Counted from the stretch's first letter, positions 10,430-22,929 are shown. The stretch is DNA of 64,000 nucleotides from Papaver somniferum (GCF_003573695.1 NC_039360.1:125760336-125824335); one strand, 5' to 3'. Notes: generated by a model from the sequence alone, not told the origin. A program made the numbers and translations.

Positions 10430-11593
10430 TGTTAGAGCACTGCTCGGTCGAACTCGCAAGCGTTGCTATCTCACGCTTGTTTGTCAAGTTTAGTTGCCAA
10501 AACTATAAGTCTTGATTTCTAGTCTACTTATAGCTAAGTCTCGGATTAGGATACTAAGTGTAGTTGAGCATTAAAATTCACGGCGTTCATCGATTGAAGA
10601 AGAAAAACTACTAAGGGGAGCTTGTTAAACTCATATATTACTCAATAGTCTATCTACTCTATCTCCTATTTGATAAAAAAGTCGTTTAGCTATATAGACT
10701 TCGATTATGCACATTTGATATTTTGAGCTGAGTTTAACTCGCTTATATATGTTGGTAAGATTTCGCTTTAACCAAGTTCATCTTATATTCTTGACGAAAA
10801 TCAAAAGATGATCATGTGAAAATCACCTGGTAACATCTTACACGATTTGTGTGAAACGATCATTTGATGTAGACTCGGAATGTTTCGTATTGATCACTCG
10901 TTCACTTGAAAATTGCTTTGAAGCTAATAGTTTGTGTGATACAACTATTGTGGTCTTCTAAGAATGTTTCAATGATTGAAATGGGAGTTTAGAATATACC
11001 ATGATTGGATATAGCACATTATGCGTACTTGTATGCTAAACTGTTGCATGTTATTCAAAGTCCGGGAACCATAGTATGCATACCCGTATGCGTACTGGTT
11101 GGTTAATGAAAGTCCGAGAACTTAGTATGATACCCGTAGGTGTATTGGAGTAAAGTTCATGTCCGGAAATTCAACTGAGTTTGGAGGTATGCATACCCGT
11201 TCGCATACTGGCGAACCCAAACTTAGTCCGTCCACTTAGGTATGCGTACCCGTTTGCATACTTGAGTAGGTTATGTTCTAAAATCGGTTTGTTCATGAAC
11301 TAATACAATTATATATTAAGGAATGCAATCTTTTTCAAACCGTGGCTATAATGTTCATGAATTGATTCAAGTGAATCAAAATTGAATCTTCTTCAATTGT
11401 GTCTTGTATACTTCTATGAGAATATAAACAATTGAACAACTCTAGACCTAGTTTCATTTGAGTCATTTGAACTAGTTATGGTTTATATGAATAAGGTTGA
11501 TATGAAAGTGTTCATATGGCTAACTTCGGTTAAATATTGTTGAGCCAACAAGGTGCACACATTTAGGTACGGTTACTCATATCTAAATGAAGT
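10430..11593 (+). repeat. 5' LTR of element A, first part
   Basis: It starts with the family signature TGTTAGAGCACTGCTCGG and runs to the GAAGT target site at 11589-11593. Positions 11030-11270 hold a cluster of GTATGCATACCC/GTATGCGTACTGG motifs typical of one LTR subfamily. Confidence 0.8.
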
Positions 11594-13946
11594 TGAAAAA
11601 GCAGGGGTACAACAACCACACCCAACAATTCGATTAGGAATCTGTATGGACAAACTCCAATATACTTTTTAGAGAATCAACTACACAGTCAGACTCAATT
11701 TAGAGAAAAGTATATCAAAGAGTTTATATCTCAATCTCTCGATTTGATCTTTACTCAAGCAAATGGAAATCTGCGAGTCTTTATCAAAGAGAGATAACTT
11801 GGATGGTACCAAAGACCAATATCCAAGTGTCAATCAATTTAAATCAACAACCAAAAGGTCATATATTCTAATTGATTGAACAACACACAACATGTGATAT
11901 TTCAATTATATAAACAAATATAATGCGGAATAGAAATAACACAAACACCAGAATTTTGTTAACGAGGAAACCGCAAATGCAGAAAAACCCCGAGACCTAG
12001 TCCAGATTGAACACACACTGTATTAATCCGCTACACACACTAGACTACTCCAAACTAACTTCGGTCTGGACTGTAGTTGAACCCCAATAAATCTCATACT
12101 GATCCAAGGTACAGTTATACTCCTACGCCTCTGATCCCAGCAGGATGCTACATACTTGATTCCCTTAGATGATCTCACCCACAACTAAGAGTTGCTACGA
12201 CCAAAAGTCGAAGACTTTAATAAACAAATATGTATCACACAGAAAAGTCTACGGTAATAGATAAATCTGTCTCCCACGAATATACCTATGAGTTTTTGTT
12301 CCGTCTTTTGATAAATCAAGGTGAACAGGAACCAATCAATAACCCGGACTTATATTCCCGAAGAACAACCTAGTATTATTGATCACCTCACAATAATCTT
12401 AATCGACGCAGCGAAAAAAGATATTGCGGAATCACAAACGATGCGACGAATATGTTTGTGACTTCTTTTCTATCTTGCCTATCGGATATATAAATCTCGA
12501 GCCAATTATTTCAATTGTACTCGTAACGATAGAAATAGCAAGATCAGATCACACAACTACGATAAAAGTAGTATCAGTCTGGTTTCACAATCCCAATGAA
12601 GTCTTTAAGTCGTTAAAATGGTTTAGAAGAAGAAACCAAACGTTAAAGGAGAATCGACTCTAGCTTAGCACAACTAGTATCACACAAAATGTGTGGGGAT
12701 TAGGTTTCCTAGTTTCTTGAGTTCTCCCTTATATAATCTTTCAAATCAGGGTTTGCAATCAATGTTAGCTTGGTAACAAATCATTCAATATTCACCGTTA
12801 GATGAAAACCTGATTAGATTCAAGCTAATATTTCTCAACTGTTGGATCGAAAACTTAGCTTGTTACACACAAATGAAATGTCCAATTTTGGGTTTATGAA
12901 CCGTACCCAAACATTAACATTTGTTGGTTCAACAATAGTTAACCAAAGGTTAGCCATATGATCACTTTCATATCAACCATCTTCTTCTTCACCATAAATA
13001 GTCCAAATGACTCAAATGAACTAGTTAGAGAGTTGTTCAATTGCAAGGAAATCTTATGTAACTACACAAGACACAATCGAAGCAAAATCGGTTTGATTCA
13101 CTCGAATCGGTTGATGAACTTTATAGCCACGGTTTGCAAAAGCATTCCTTAGTTTATTTAAACATTAGTTCAAGAACAACCGGTTTTAGATTAATCTGCT
13201 CAAGCTCGCGGACTGGGTTCGCGGACTTAAGTTCATGAAAGGAGTACACAAACTCCAGCAGAAATTCTCGGGTTTGAGAACTTCGCCAGTTCGCGGATTG
13301 AGTTCGCGGACTTGGCTCACGCCACTTCCATTTCTCTTGATCAACAAAGTTCGCACACTTTGGTTCAAGGAATAAGGACTTATACATATATGTGTTTCCA
13401 CAACAATGGTTATGTAATCTAAACTCTCATTTCAATCATTTGAAACATTCTCAGAGAACATTATATAGCCGTTATTCATAGACCGTTTTTCGTCAGAGCA
13501 ATTTCCAAAGTGATTGAAACATTACATGACTTTCGTCACTAGGCAAAGATGAATTTGGCTAAATCGAAAGCTTACCAACACATATTTCGAGAAATAGATA
13601 GACGAGATAAACTCATCTCAAAATAGCAAATGTGTATAATGAAAGTCTATACCAAAACAACTTTTTGTCTCAAGAGTAGGAGATAGAGTAAATAGACTTT
13701 TGAGTGATAGATAAGTTCAAGTCTCCATATACCTTTTAGTCGATGAAGATCCACCAGTTCCTTGAGTAGTCCTTCGTCTTGTATGATGATTTCCATGGAG
13801 TCTTGAGATCAACTACACTTTCTATCCTAGTCCGAGACCTTTAGCTAAATAGGCTAGAAATCAAGACTTATAGTTTTGATCACTAACATTGACAAACATG
13901 CTTGAGATAGCAACGCATGCGAGTTCGACCGAGTAATGCTCTAACA
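11594..13946 (-). mobile_element. Solo LTR of the long-LTR copia family, 2353 bp
   Basis: On the minus strand it starts TGTTAGAGCATTACTCGG at 13946 and ends CTGCTTTTTCA at 11594. It is flanked by GAAGT at 11589-11593 and 13947-13951. There is no primer site, gag or second LTR, so it is the product of LTR-LTR recombination after insertion. The equivalent LTR region at 26140-26160 shows the unoccupied site with a single GAAGT. It carries the AGTCCGCGAAC-type motif cluster at 13195-13320. Frames inside it are not genes. Confidence 0.92.
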
Positions 13947-13951
13947 GAAGT

Positions 13952-15307
13952 CACTTTTTATTTGTGTGTAACAATCTAAGTTCGATCTAACGGTTGAAAG
14001 ATATTAGCTTGAGTCTAATCAGTTTTTCATCTAACGTTGAATATTGAATGCTTTTTTTACCAAGGTAGCATTGATTTGAAACCCTGATTTGAAGACTATA
14101 TAAGGGAGAACTCTAGGAACTGGGAAACCTAATCCTCACACCTCCTGTGTGCTACTAGTTGCGACTAGAGTCGATTATCCATTAACCTTAGGTTTTTTCC
14201 AAAACCCTGTAGGATAACGACTTGAAGACTTCATTCAGATTGTGAAGCCAGACCCAAATATTTTCTTTGTAGTTGCGTGTTCTGATCTTGTTGTTTTCTA
14301 TCGTATTGAGTACTATATTCTCTAAGATTTGCTCTAGATTTAATCTCTGATAGGCAAGATAAAAAGTAATCACAAACATCTTCGTCTCATTGTTTGTGAT
14401 TCCACGCTGTTTTTCGGGAATATAAGACCGGTGTATGAATTGGTTCCTGTTCACCTTGGTTTATTAGTCCCCACACGTCTGTGTGATACTAGTGCGCTCG
14501 CTAGAGTCGATTCTCCTTTAACCTTTGGTTTTCTTCTCTAAAACCAGGTTAACGACTTAAAGACTTCATTGGGATTGTGAAGCCAGGCCGATACTACTTT
14601 TATCGTAGTTGTGTGATCTGATCTTGCATCTTCTATCGTACAAGTACAATCGATTGATTGGCTTGAGATCGTAAGAGTTCTCTGATAGGCAAGATAAATA
14701 AGTCACAAACATCTTCGTGTCACTGTTTGTGATTCCTCGACAAACCGCCTGTGTAGTCAGGAAGGATTGTAGAGAGGTGATTGATTAATCTAGGTTGTTC
14801 TTCGGGAATATAAGACCGGATTATCAATTGGTTCCTTTTCACCTTGATTTCATATCTTAAGACGGAACAAAACCTAGGGTTTATCTTTCGGAGATAGATT
14901 TATCCTTTGATAGACTTTTCTGTGTGAGACAGATTTGTTTATTATCAAGACTGCGATTTTGGGTTGCAACAACTCTTGGTTGTGGGTGAGATCAGCTAAG
15001 GGAATCAAGTGCGCAGTATCTTGCTGGGATCCGAGGCATAGAAGTACAACTGTACCTTGGATCAATGGGAGACTGATTGGGGTTCAACTATAGTCAAGTC
15101 CGAAGTTAGCTTGGAGTAGGCTAATGTCTATAGCGGCTTAATACAGTGTGTATTCAATCGAGAGGTTGAGATATAAACTCTTTGATATATCTTTTTATTG
15201 ATTGAGTCTGACTGTCTAGTTGATTCTCATAAAAAGTATATTGGAGTTTGTCCATAAAGATTGCTAAGTGAAATATTGGGTGGTGTTGTTAGACCCCTGC
15301 TTTTTCA
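13952..15307 (+). repeat. 5' LTR of element A, second part, with internal duplication
   Basis: It continues the LTR cut at 11593. 14130-14463 and 14466-14850 are two related but diverged versions of the same LTR segment; both run from ACTAGAGTCG or GCTAGAGTCG to GAATATAAGACCGG. Near 15150 the family's CTGGACTAGGTC-to-ATTATATT segment, present at 27005-27110, is deleted. The LTR is therefore a mosaic with one gain and one loss. Confidence 0.75.
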
Positions 15308-15309
15308 AT

Positions 15310-15321
15310 TGGTATCACAGC
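15310..15321 (+). other. Primer-binding site of element A, one base changed
   Basis: TGGTATCACAGC differs by one base from the initiator-methionine tRNA complement TGGTATCAGAGC found intact at 62831 and 22930. It lies two bases after the LTR end. Confidence 0.8.
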
Positions 15322-15374
15322 AGGAAAACACGTTTCAAGACCTCATCAGTTTGTGTTTGTAGAGATCTGACTCT

Positions 15375-15963
15375 ATGGACAAGAGTATTATCTCTGACAA
15401 TGCAACATCAGTACAAGACTACTCAGATAAGTTTCAAAAATCTGAAACCACTAAGGAAAACTCCTTCTCATCTCCTTCAACCGAATCTAAATCCAACTGA
15501 ATCTCTTGATGAACGGTTGGATGATCTCTCGGATGATAGTGATTCTGAAGAAGGACAAAGTCTTGATGAGGAAGTTTCCCAATACATCAAGTTGTTTAAT
15601 TGTGATTTGAAGGAAACAAGGACAACTGCTTGCTTGAGAAAGTATATGAGTCCTCTCTGTCAAGAAAACAGAAAGTTAAGAAAACTCTTCAAAGGTTATG
15701 ATGGTGGATACAAACTGTTACAATCTACCGTTGAAGATCATGAAGAAGAGGTTCGCTCAAAAAAATCTGAATGTGATAATCTTCTTCGTAACCTCTGTAT
15801 ATTAAAAGAGAGGCTTGCCGAAAGTGAAGCAAGATGTGAATCTCAACAGAAGTGTTTCAATGACAAAGAACACAGTCTTCTTATCAGAGAGAAACCCTTG
15901 GAAACCAAACTCACTGCTGCTCTTAATAAGGTAAAATCACTGGAAGAGAATTTAAATCACTAG
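15375..15963 (+). pseudogene. Gag-like coiled-coil protein of element A, frameshifted and truncated
   Basis: The likely start ATG at 15375 reads MDKSIISDNATSV for about 40 codons and stops. One frame over, from about 15490, an open frame continues through an acidic segment (ERLDDLSDDSDSEEG) and a long charged, heptad-like region (residues such as KERLAESEARCESQQK and LNKVKSLEENL). This suggests a coiled coil in a structural protein of the element. No retroviral-type pol follows; the frame ends at the junction with element B near 15957. Similar coiled-coil stretches occur at 21719-22849 and 53077-53433. Function in particle assembly is inferred. Confidence 0.6.
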
Positions 15964-18283
15964 ACAGTCAGACTCAATATAGATAAAAGTATCTCAAGTA
16001 GTTAATATCTCTCTCTTGATTTGATTTTTACTTAAGCTAAAAACAATAACGAGTCTTTATCAAATACAAGGAATAACTTGGACGGTACCAAGGACCAATG
16101 TCCAAGGATCAATCAATATCAATCAACAACCAAAGGTTGGATTTCCAATTGATGATCACGAACGCACAACCTGTATCATTTCAATTATATAAAATATAAT
16201 GCGGAAAAGAAATAACACAGACACCAGAAGTTTTGTTAACGAGGAAACCGCAAATGCATAAAAACCCCGGGACCTAGTCCAGATTGAATGCACACTGTAT
16301 TAAGCCGCTACAGACACTATCCTACTCCAAGCTAACTTCGGACTGGACTATAGTTGAACCCCAATCAGTATCCTACCGATCCAAGGTACAGTTGTACTCC
16401 TACGCCTCTGATCCCAACAGGATACTGCACACTTGACTACCTTAGATGATCTCACCCACAACAAAGAGTTGCTGCAACCCAAAATCGCAGACTTGATAAT
16501 AAACAAATCTGTCTCACACAGAAAAGTGTATAAAAGGATAAATATGTCTCCCAAAGATAAACCCTAGGTTTTATTCCGTCTTAAGATATGAAATCAAGGT
16601 GAACATGAACCAATTGATAATCCGGTCTTATATTCCCGAAGAACAACCTAGATTAATCAATCACCTCTCTACAATCCTTCCCGAATACACATGAGGTTTG
16701 TCGAGGAATCACAAACAGTGAGACGAAGATGTTTGTGACTTCTTTATCTTTCCTATCGGAGAACTCTCACGATCTCAAGCCAATAAATAGATTGTGCTCG
16801 TACGATAGAAGATCCAAAATCAGATCACTCAACTATGATAAAAGTAGTATCGATCTGGCTTCACAATCCCAATGAAGTCTTTAAGTCGTTAACCTGGTTT
16901 TAGAAAAGAAAACCAAAGGTTAAAGGAGAATCGACTCTAGCGAGCGCACTAGTATCACACAGACGTGTGGGGATTAGTTTTGCACAATGCTAGATGTCTC
17001 CTTTATATAGCCTTGAAATCAGGGTTTTGCCTTAGTTACAAAGCAATCCATATTCACCATTAGATGAAAACCTAATTTAGACTCAAGCTAATATTTCTCA
17101 ACCGTTAGATCAAAAACTTAGCTTGTCACACACACTTGGGTAGACGTTTACTGGGTTTGCAAAAACCATGCCCAAACGTGTACGTGTATGTTGGTTCAAC
17201 ATAGTAACCCAAAAGGTTAACCATATGAGCATTTCATATTAACCTTGTTCTTCTTCACCATAACTAGTTCAATTGACTCAAATGAACTAGTTGAAGAGTT
17301 GTTCAATTGCTATGAGATCTTATGTAACTACACAAGACACAATTAAAACAAAGATGACTCGATTCGATTGAATCGGCTCATGAACTTTAGCCACGTTTTG
17401 CATAAAGAATTCCTTAGTAATTTAAGTTTCATGTTCAGAGCACATCTTTAGATCATAACCACTTAAGCTCACAAATAAGTTCGCGGACTTAAGACAACCG
17501 GTGGAGTTTTCCAAACTCAGCAGAAAATCTCGGCAAAGAGATTTTCTCCAGTTCGCGGACTAACACGCAAACGAGTTTTTGGAAAATCCCAGCAGAAATT
17601 CTCGGTACGAGAACTTCCGTCAGTTTGCGGACTGAATTCGCGGACTAGGCTCGCGGACTGGGTTCGTGGACTTGGCAAACCCAATTCCTATCGTTTCTCT
17701 CAATCAACAAAGTTCGAAAGCTTCGGATTAAGGAATACATGGTTATGTAATCTAAACTCTTATTCCAATCATTGAGACATTCTCAGAGGACGTTATATAG
17801 CCGTTATTCACAGACCGTTTCACGTCAGAGCAATTCTCAAAGTAATTGAAACTTTTCATGACTTTCGTCACTAGGTGAAGATAAACTTGATCAAAGCGAA
17901 ACGGTTTATTAACACATGATTTCGAGATATAGATAGGCGAGATATACTCGGCTCGAAATATCAAATGTGTATGATCCAGTCTATATAGCATACGACTTTT
18001 GTCTCAGAAGAAGTAGGAGATAGAAGAGATAGACTTTTGAGTGATACATAAGTTCAAGTCTCCACATACCTTTTGTTGATGAAGTTCCACGGTTCCTTGA
18101 GTATATCTTCGTCATTGTATGATGAATCGCCATGAAGTCCTTGAGCTCAACTACACTTTTCTATCCTAGTCCGAGACTTAGTTATGTAGGCTAGAAATCA
18201 AGACTCATAGTTTTGATCAATAACATTGACAAACATGCTTGAGATAGCAACGCATGCGAGGTCGACCGAGCTATGTTCTAAAA
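15957..18283 (-). repeat. Distal LTR of element B
   Basis: It starts TGTTCTAAAA-complement at 18283 and is nearly identical to 19914-21210 over their shared ~1.3 kb. The end corresponding to TGAAAAAGCGGGGGTC is absent; the sequence breaks into element A at CACTAGACAGTC. The AGTCCGCGAAC motif cluster is at 17470-17680. Confidence 0.8.
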
Positions 18284-18790
18284 ATCTCCCCCTTTGTCAA
18301 TTTTAGTGACAAAACTATTAATATATATGGAATACAAAAAAGATAAACTTTAGTGGATCCTATTTCATAGTCTAATATTCAACGTTCCCTGAAATCTTCG
18401 TCCTTCCAAGTACTTCAATGATCCCAAAGGTTGTAAGTTTAGCATCACCGTTGTTGAAAATCCTTAGCTATAACAATGAGAGAAATCGAGATTCTCGATC
18501 ATCATTATACAGTGACATAGTATTATTATGTAACATCAAAGTCCAATTGCATCACTAATTTAACAATAATACTACGGTGATATGTATCACTCCCCCTTAG
18601 TCAATACTCCATCTAGATTATGGAAACCACTCCCCCTTACATAATGATCCGAAAACCATATGTATTTGTAGTGTGAACTACATTATTTCTCCCCCTTTTT
18701 GTCAATAAAATTTTCAAAGGTACAAGAACGGGATCATAATGAAATTTCCACAAGAGACATTTCATAGACTAAAAGAACATACCAACTTAA
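18284..18790 (-). repeat. Duplicated 3' interior segment of element B
   Basis: This ~507-bp segment, with polypurine tract AAAGGGGGAGAT next to the LTR, repeats at 21211-21717 with few differences. Past 18790 the two copies part: here into captured host DNA, there into the gag-like ORF. Confidence 0.8.
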
Positions 18791-19913
18791 TTTAGATGCA
18801 ATCATAAAGCCGAAGCTAAATCCATATCGCAAGACTCCCAGCCGATCCCTTTATGTTCAATGGAAAAATCTGCAAGAAAAAAGAGGTAGATTCATCATAA
18901 CCTGCGCTTTACGGCTTTACCTATAAAAGGCATGGCGGACAGTTTTAAGAGTGCTGAATTTACCTCGGACCTTACAACCCATGGTATTGCACCCAATCCT
19001 ATAGAGAAAAATCCTATGTACACCTTACATAAGTGAACAATCATGAATATTCTAGCACCTCGATAATGACAGGAGTTAGTATACAACTTTACTGTTTTAA
19101 AAGTCTTACCAGGATTCCTGTCAGAATGAATGCTGGTACTGCATCGAGCAGCAATTCATGCTCCTGATTTACTTAAACTGGTCAGGATTCAGGCATAGAA
19201 GAAAAGAAGGCAGAAAAATGGAGAGTTCTTTGTTGGAAAAATCGTTCAATTACCTTCAGAAAGAATGCAGCAGCACACAGGATGCAACCTAGAACCAGTC
19301 CTGCTATTGAGACCTATATAGAGAGCAAAAAAAAAAAGAGGCAGCGCTAAGATTGATGACAAACGACATTGCGTATAACTTTTTTGTAAGTATGATAAAA
19401 ACAAGTTTGAAACTTTACCAGTAGAAGTATTCTTCTTCCAGCTCTGTCTATTAAGACTGCACTCAGAGCGGTTAACACGATCTACAAAATACGAAAATCT
19501 ATCACCATATTGCAGAGGCAGGGAAATGTTCAGATATGCAGAAGGAAGAGTGCAAACCTGAAGAGCAGCACCAGCATTTGTTCCAATGTCTGGTGGAAAT
19601 CCTGAAAAATGAGGATAGACAGACAAAAATCACCAACCAGAACCAAAAGAGGATAAGATAATGAGATTGATTGGAGCAAGAGGGTCTATTAGCTATAGCG
19701 GTGTTACCTACGGACACAAAAATCTGGCTTTGATAAAAAAGAATGCCAGGCAATCCTCCAAACTTTTGACACACCATCAGTCCTACTCCAATCTAATTTC
19801 ACAGAGGCAAAATGAGTTGGATAAAAATCCAAGTGTTTCAAAATTGATAAACTGAAAATAAAAGACTTCCACCATGAAGTTTCAAAATCCAAGTGTTTCA
19901 AAACTAAAAGACA
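18791..19913 (-). pseudogene. Captured genomic fragment of the ERD6-like sugar transporter (exons 11 to 17, with introns)
   Basis: The minus strand here reproduces about 30421-31483 of the transporter gene 10 kb away, introns included, at roughly 97 percent identity by eye. Exon blocks for [35 protein letters not shown], the [13 protein letters not shown] block and [14 protein letters not shown] are all present. It begins in intron 10 and stops inside exon 17. At the intron-10 end a ~20-bp filler repeats TTTTGAAACACTTGGATT from just inside the fragment. Near 18791-18825 a short stretch matches neither element nor gene well. Introns show the copy was made from DNA or unspliced RNA. It cannot encode a transporter. 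Confidence 0.9.
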
Positions 19914-21210
19914 TTAGTTTTGCACAATGCTAGATGTCTCCTTTATATAGCCTTGAAATCAGGGTTTTTCCTTAGTTACAAAGCAATCCATATTCACCAT
20001 TAGATGAAAACCTGATTTAGATTCAAGCTAATATTTTTCAACCGTTAGATCAAAAACTTAGCTTGTCACACACATTTGGGTAGACGTTTACTAGGTTTGC
20101 GAAAACCATGCCCAAACGTGTACGTGTATGTTGGTTCAACATAGTAACCCAAAAGGTTAACCATATGAGCATTTCATATTAACCTTGTTCTTCTTCACCA
20201 TAACTAGTTCAATTGACTCAAATGAACTAGTTGAAGAGTTGTTCAATTGCTATGAGATCTTATGTAACTACACAAGACACAATTAAAACAAAGATGATTC
20301 GATTCGATTGAATCGGCTCATGAACTTTAGACACGGTTTTCATAAAGCACTCCTTAGTAATTTAAGTTTCATGTTCAGAGCACATCTTTAGATCATAACC
20401 ACTTAAGCTCACAAATAAGTTCGCGGACTTAAGACAACCGGTGGAGTTTTCCAAACTCAGCAGAAAATCTCGGCAAAGAGATTTTCGCGAGTTCGCGGAC
20501 TGACACGCAAACGAGTTTTTGGAAAATCCCAGCAGAAATTCTCGGTACGAGAACTTCCTTCAGTTTGCGGACTGAATTCGCGGACTGGGCTCGCGGACTT
20601 AGCAAAGCCAATTCCTCCGGTTTCTCTCAATCAACAAAGTTCGAAAACTTCGGATTAAGGAATACATGATTATGTAATCTAAACTCTCATTCCAATCATT
20701 GAGACATTCTCAGAGGACGTTATATAGCCGTTATTCACAGACCGTTTCACGTCAAAGAAATTCTCAAAGTAATTGAAACTTTTCATGACTTTCGTCACTA
20801 GGTGAAGATAAACTTGATCAAAGCGAAACGGTTTACTAACACATGATTTCGAGATATAGATAGGCGAGATATACTCGGCTCGAAATATCAAATGTGTATG
20901 ATCCAGTCTATATAGCATACGACTTTTGTCTCAGAAGAAGTAGGAGATAGAAGAGATAGACTTTTGAGTGATAGATAAGTTCAAGTCTCCACATACCTTT
21001 TGTTGATGAAGTTCCACGGTTCCTTGAGTAGATCTTCGTCGTTGTATGATGAATCTCCATGAAGTCCTTGAGCTCAACTACACTTTTCTATCCTAGTCCG
21101 AGACTTAACTATGTAGGCTAGAAATCAAGACTCATAGTTTTGATCAATAACATTGACAAACATGCCTGAGATAGCAACGCATGCGAGGTCGACCGAGCTA
21201 TGTTCTAACA
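19914..21210 (-). repeat. Partial LTR of element B (first ~1.3 kb)
   Basis: It starts at 21210 with the complement of TGTTCTAACA and matches 16971-18283 closely, then breaks at 19914 where the captured gene fragment begins. The motif cluster with AGTCCGCGAAC is at 20415-20600. Confidence 0.8.
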
Positions 21211-21221
21211 ATCTCCCCCTT
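21211..21221 (-). other. Polypurine tract of element B
   Basis: AAGGGGGAGAT on the minus strand directly abuts the LTR start TGTTAGAACA. This is the plus-strand priming signal of LTR retrotransposons. The same sequence sits next to the LTR at 18284. Confidence 0.8.
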
Positions 21222-21718
21222 TGTCAATTTTAGTGACAAAACTATTATTACATATGGAATACAAAAAAAATAAACTTTAGTGGATCCTATTTCATAGTCT
21301 AATCTTCAACGTTCCCTGAAATCTTCGTCCTTCCAAGTACTCCAATGATCCCAAAGGTTATAAGTTTAGCATCACCGTTGTTGAAGATCCTTAGCTATAA
21401 CAATGAGAGAAATCTATATTCTCGATCATCATTATACAGTGACATAGTATTATTATGTAACATCAAAGTCCAATTGCATCACGAATTTAACAATAATACT
21501 ACGGTGATATGTATCACCCCCCCTTAATCAATACTCCATCTCGATTATGGAAACCACTCCCCCTTACATAATGATCCGAAAACCATATGTATTTGTAGTG
21601 TGAACTATATTATTTCTCCCCCTTTTTGTCAATAAAATTTTCAAAGGTACAAGAACGGGATCATAATGAAATTTCCACAAGTGACATTTCGTAGACTAAA
21701 AGAAAAATACATACCAAC

Positions 21719-22849
21719 TTAATTTACACAAATATGAGCATTCAGCTCATTAAATGAACATTGCTTTTGTTTGGCCTTCCTTCTTTGATTATCACTCAGT
21801 TTAGAAAAATAAGACATAGCTTGTTCTGCATATTCTTCTGAAGGCTTTCTCTGAGGACTAAATCTAGGACCTCTTGTAATTGGTTCAAGGGGATCAGAAA
21901 AGATGGGAATCCATTTTCTAGGTTTAGATTTACCAAAAACATTCTTATAAACACTGGGAATACATTCATCAGTAATATGAGAGTTAGAATGTACCTTTGT
22001 CTTGTGATGACTTTTAGGAAGAATTCCATGTTTATAAGGTTCTTGGTTTTCTGTGGATATACGATTCACTGTGGTAGTCGTCTGACTATTTTTTCTATCG
22101 ATAGTGGATAAAAACAAATTACGAAGCTTATAAATTTGTTTCTTTCTGGAAAAAACATGGAGAGCATAGTGATTTCCTTTTCCACAGAAGGTACAAGTTC
22201 GTGGTGGAGAAGTAACAACATGCACTTGTTTGAACTTCATAGCCACCGGAGAAAATTGTAAGTTATGAAAAAATTTCTTGACACAATCTTCATCTGGAGA
22301 AAGTTTCATTCTATACAGTAATTCATGAGAATTAGTTTGTGCAGAAGAACTTTTCATTAAGACAGAGTTTTCCTTTTCCAGGGATTTGCACTGTCTATGG
22401 GCTAGAGCAAGTGAGGTTTCAAGTTTCTCAACATGAAGTCTGTCTAGATCGGATGAATGCGTCTTGATCAAACATTTTTCTCTAATTGAGCCTTCTCTGA
22501 CCAGCTTTTCAAGATCACAAATCTTTTCACGCTGTATATTGTTTTCTTGAAGAAGTTTCTCAATTTCCTTAGAGAAAGACCCTAGAATGTTGTAGAGTAC
22601 CTGTTCACGATCAATAGACTTCTCGAATTCATCAATGAGCTTGAGATCAACAAACTCTGTAGAATTTTTTGTAATTCTGGTGAGCTCCATTTCAGCTTTA
22701 TCTATTATGTCCAATGTCTCATTGGAGGAAGAGTGGCTGACACAAGATGAGACAGTCTTCCTACCTCGGGATTCGGAAGAATCAGCTAAGGAGTGATCCT
22801 TTGAGATATTTCCGAGACACTTGAAAAAGTTGATAGCTTTAAGAGGCAT
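21719..22849 (-). CDS. Gag-like coiled-coil protein with damaged zinc knuckle, element B
   Basis: ATG at 22849 opens 376 codons on the minus strand, starting MPLKAINFFKCLGN. The N-terminal half is charged and heptad-rich (EFEKSIDREQVLYN, KLETSLALAHRQCKSLEKEN), consistent with a coiled coil. At about residue 220 there is CTFCGKGNHYALHV, a CCHC-type knuckle in which the last cysteine is replaced by valine. The C-terminal part is basic (SRKKQIYKLRNLF, RRKAKQKQ). The usual copia gag UBN2-type domain, present at 62895, is absent. It lies between primer site and polypurine tract, so it is the only protein of this non-autonomous element. Nucleic-acid binding is likely; particle function is inferred. 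Confidence 0.65.
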   Translation of the reverse strand: MPLKAINFFKCLGNISKDHSLADSSESRGRKTVSSCVSHSSSNETLDIIDKAEMELTRITKNSTEFVDLKLIDEFEKSIDREQVLYNILGSFSKEIEKLLQENNIQREKICDLEKLVREGSIREKCLIKTHSSDLDRLHVEKLETSLALAHRQCKSLEKENSVLMKSSSAQTNSHELLYRMKLSPDEDCVKKFFHNLQFSPVAMKFKQVHVVTSPPRTCTFCGKGNHYALHVFSRKKQIYKLRNLFLSTIDRKNSQTTTTVNRISTENQEPYKHGILPKSHHKTKVHSNSHITDECIPSVYKNVFGKSKPRKWIPIFSDPLEPITRGPRFSPQRKPSEEYAEQAMSYFSKLSDNQRRKAKQKQCSFNELNAHICVN

Positions 22850-22929
22850 TTTGGTATGCGTATGAGATTCTGTCCACAAACCCAGATAGCCACAAACACA
22901 GACTTATAAGGTCTTTGACGTGTTTGCCT

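Noticed and set aside
17752..17991. Conserved 79-residue protein also at 20679-20918 and 24811-25050
   Set aside because: The apparent conservation is because all three lie at the same place in copies of the same long LTR.
19246..19777. Novel membrane protein genes (also at 30530-30992)
   Set aside because: These are wrong-frame readings across exons and introns of the sugar transporter and its captured copy.
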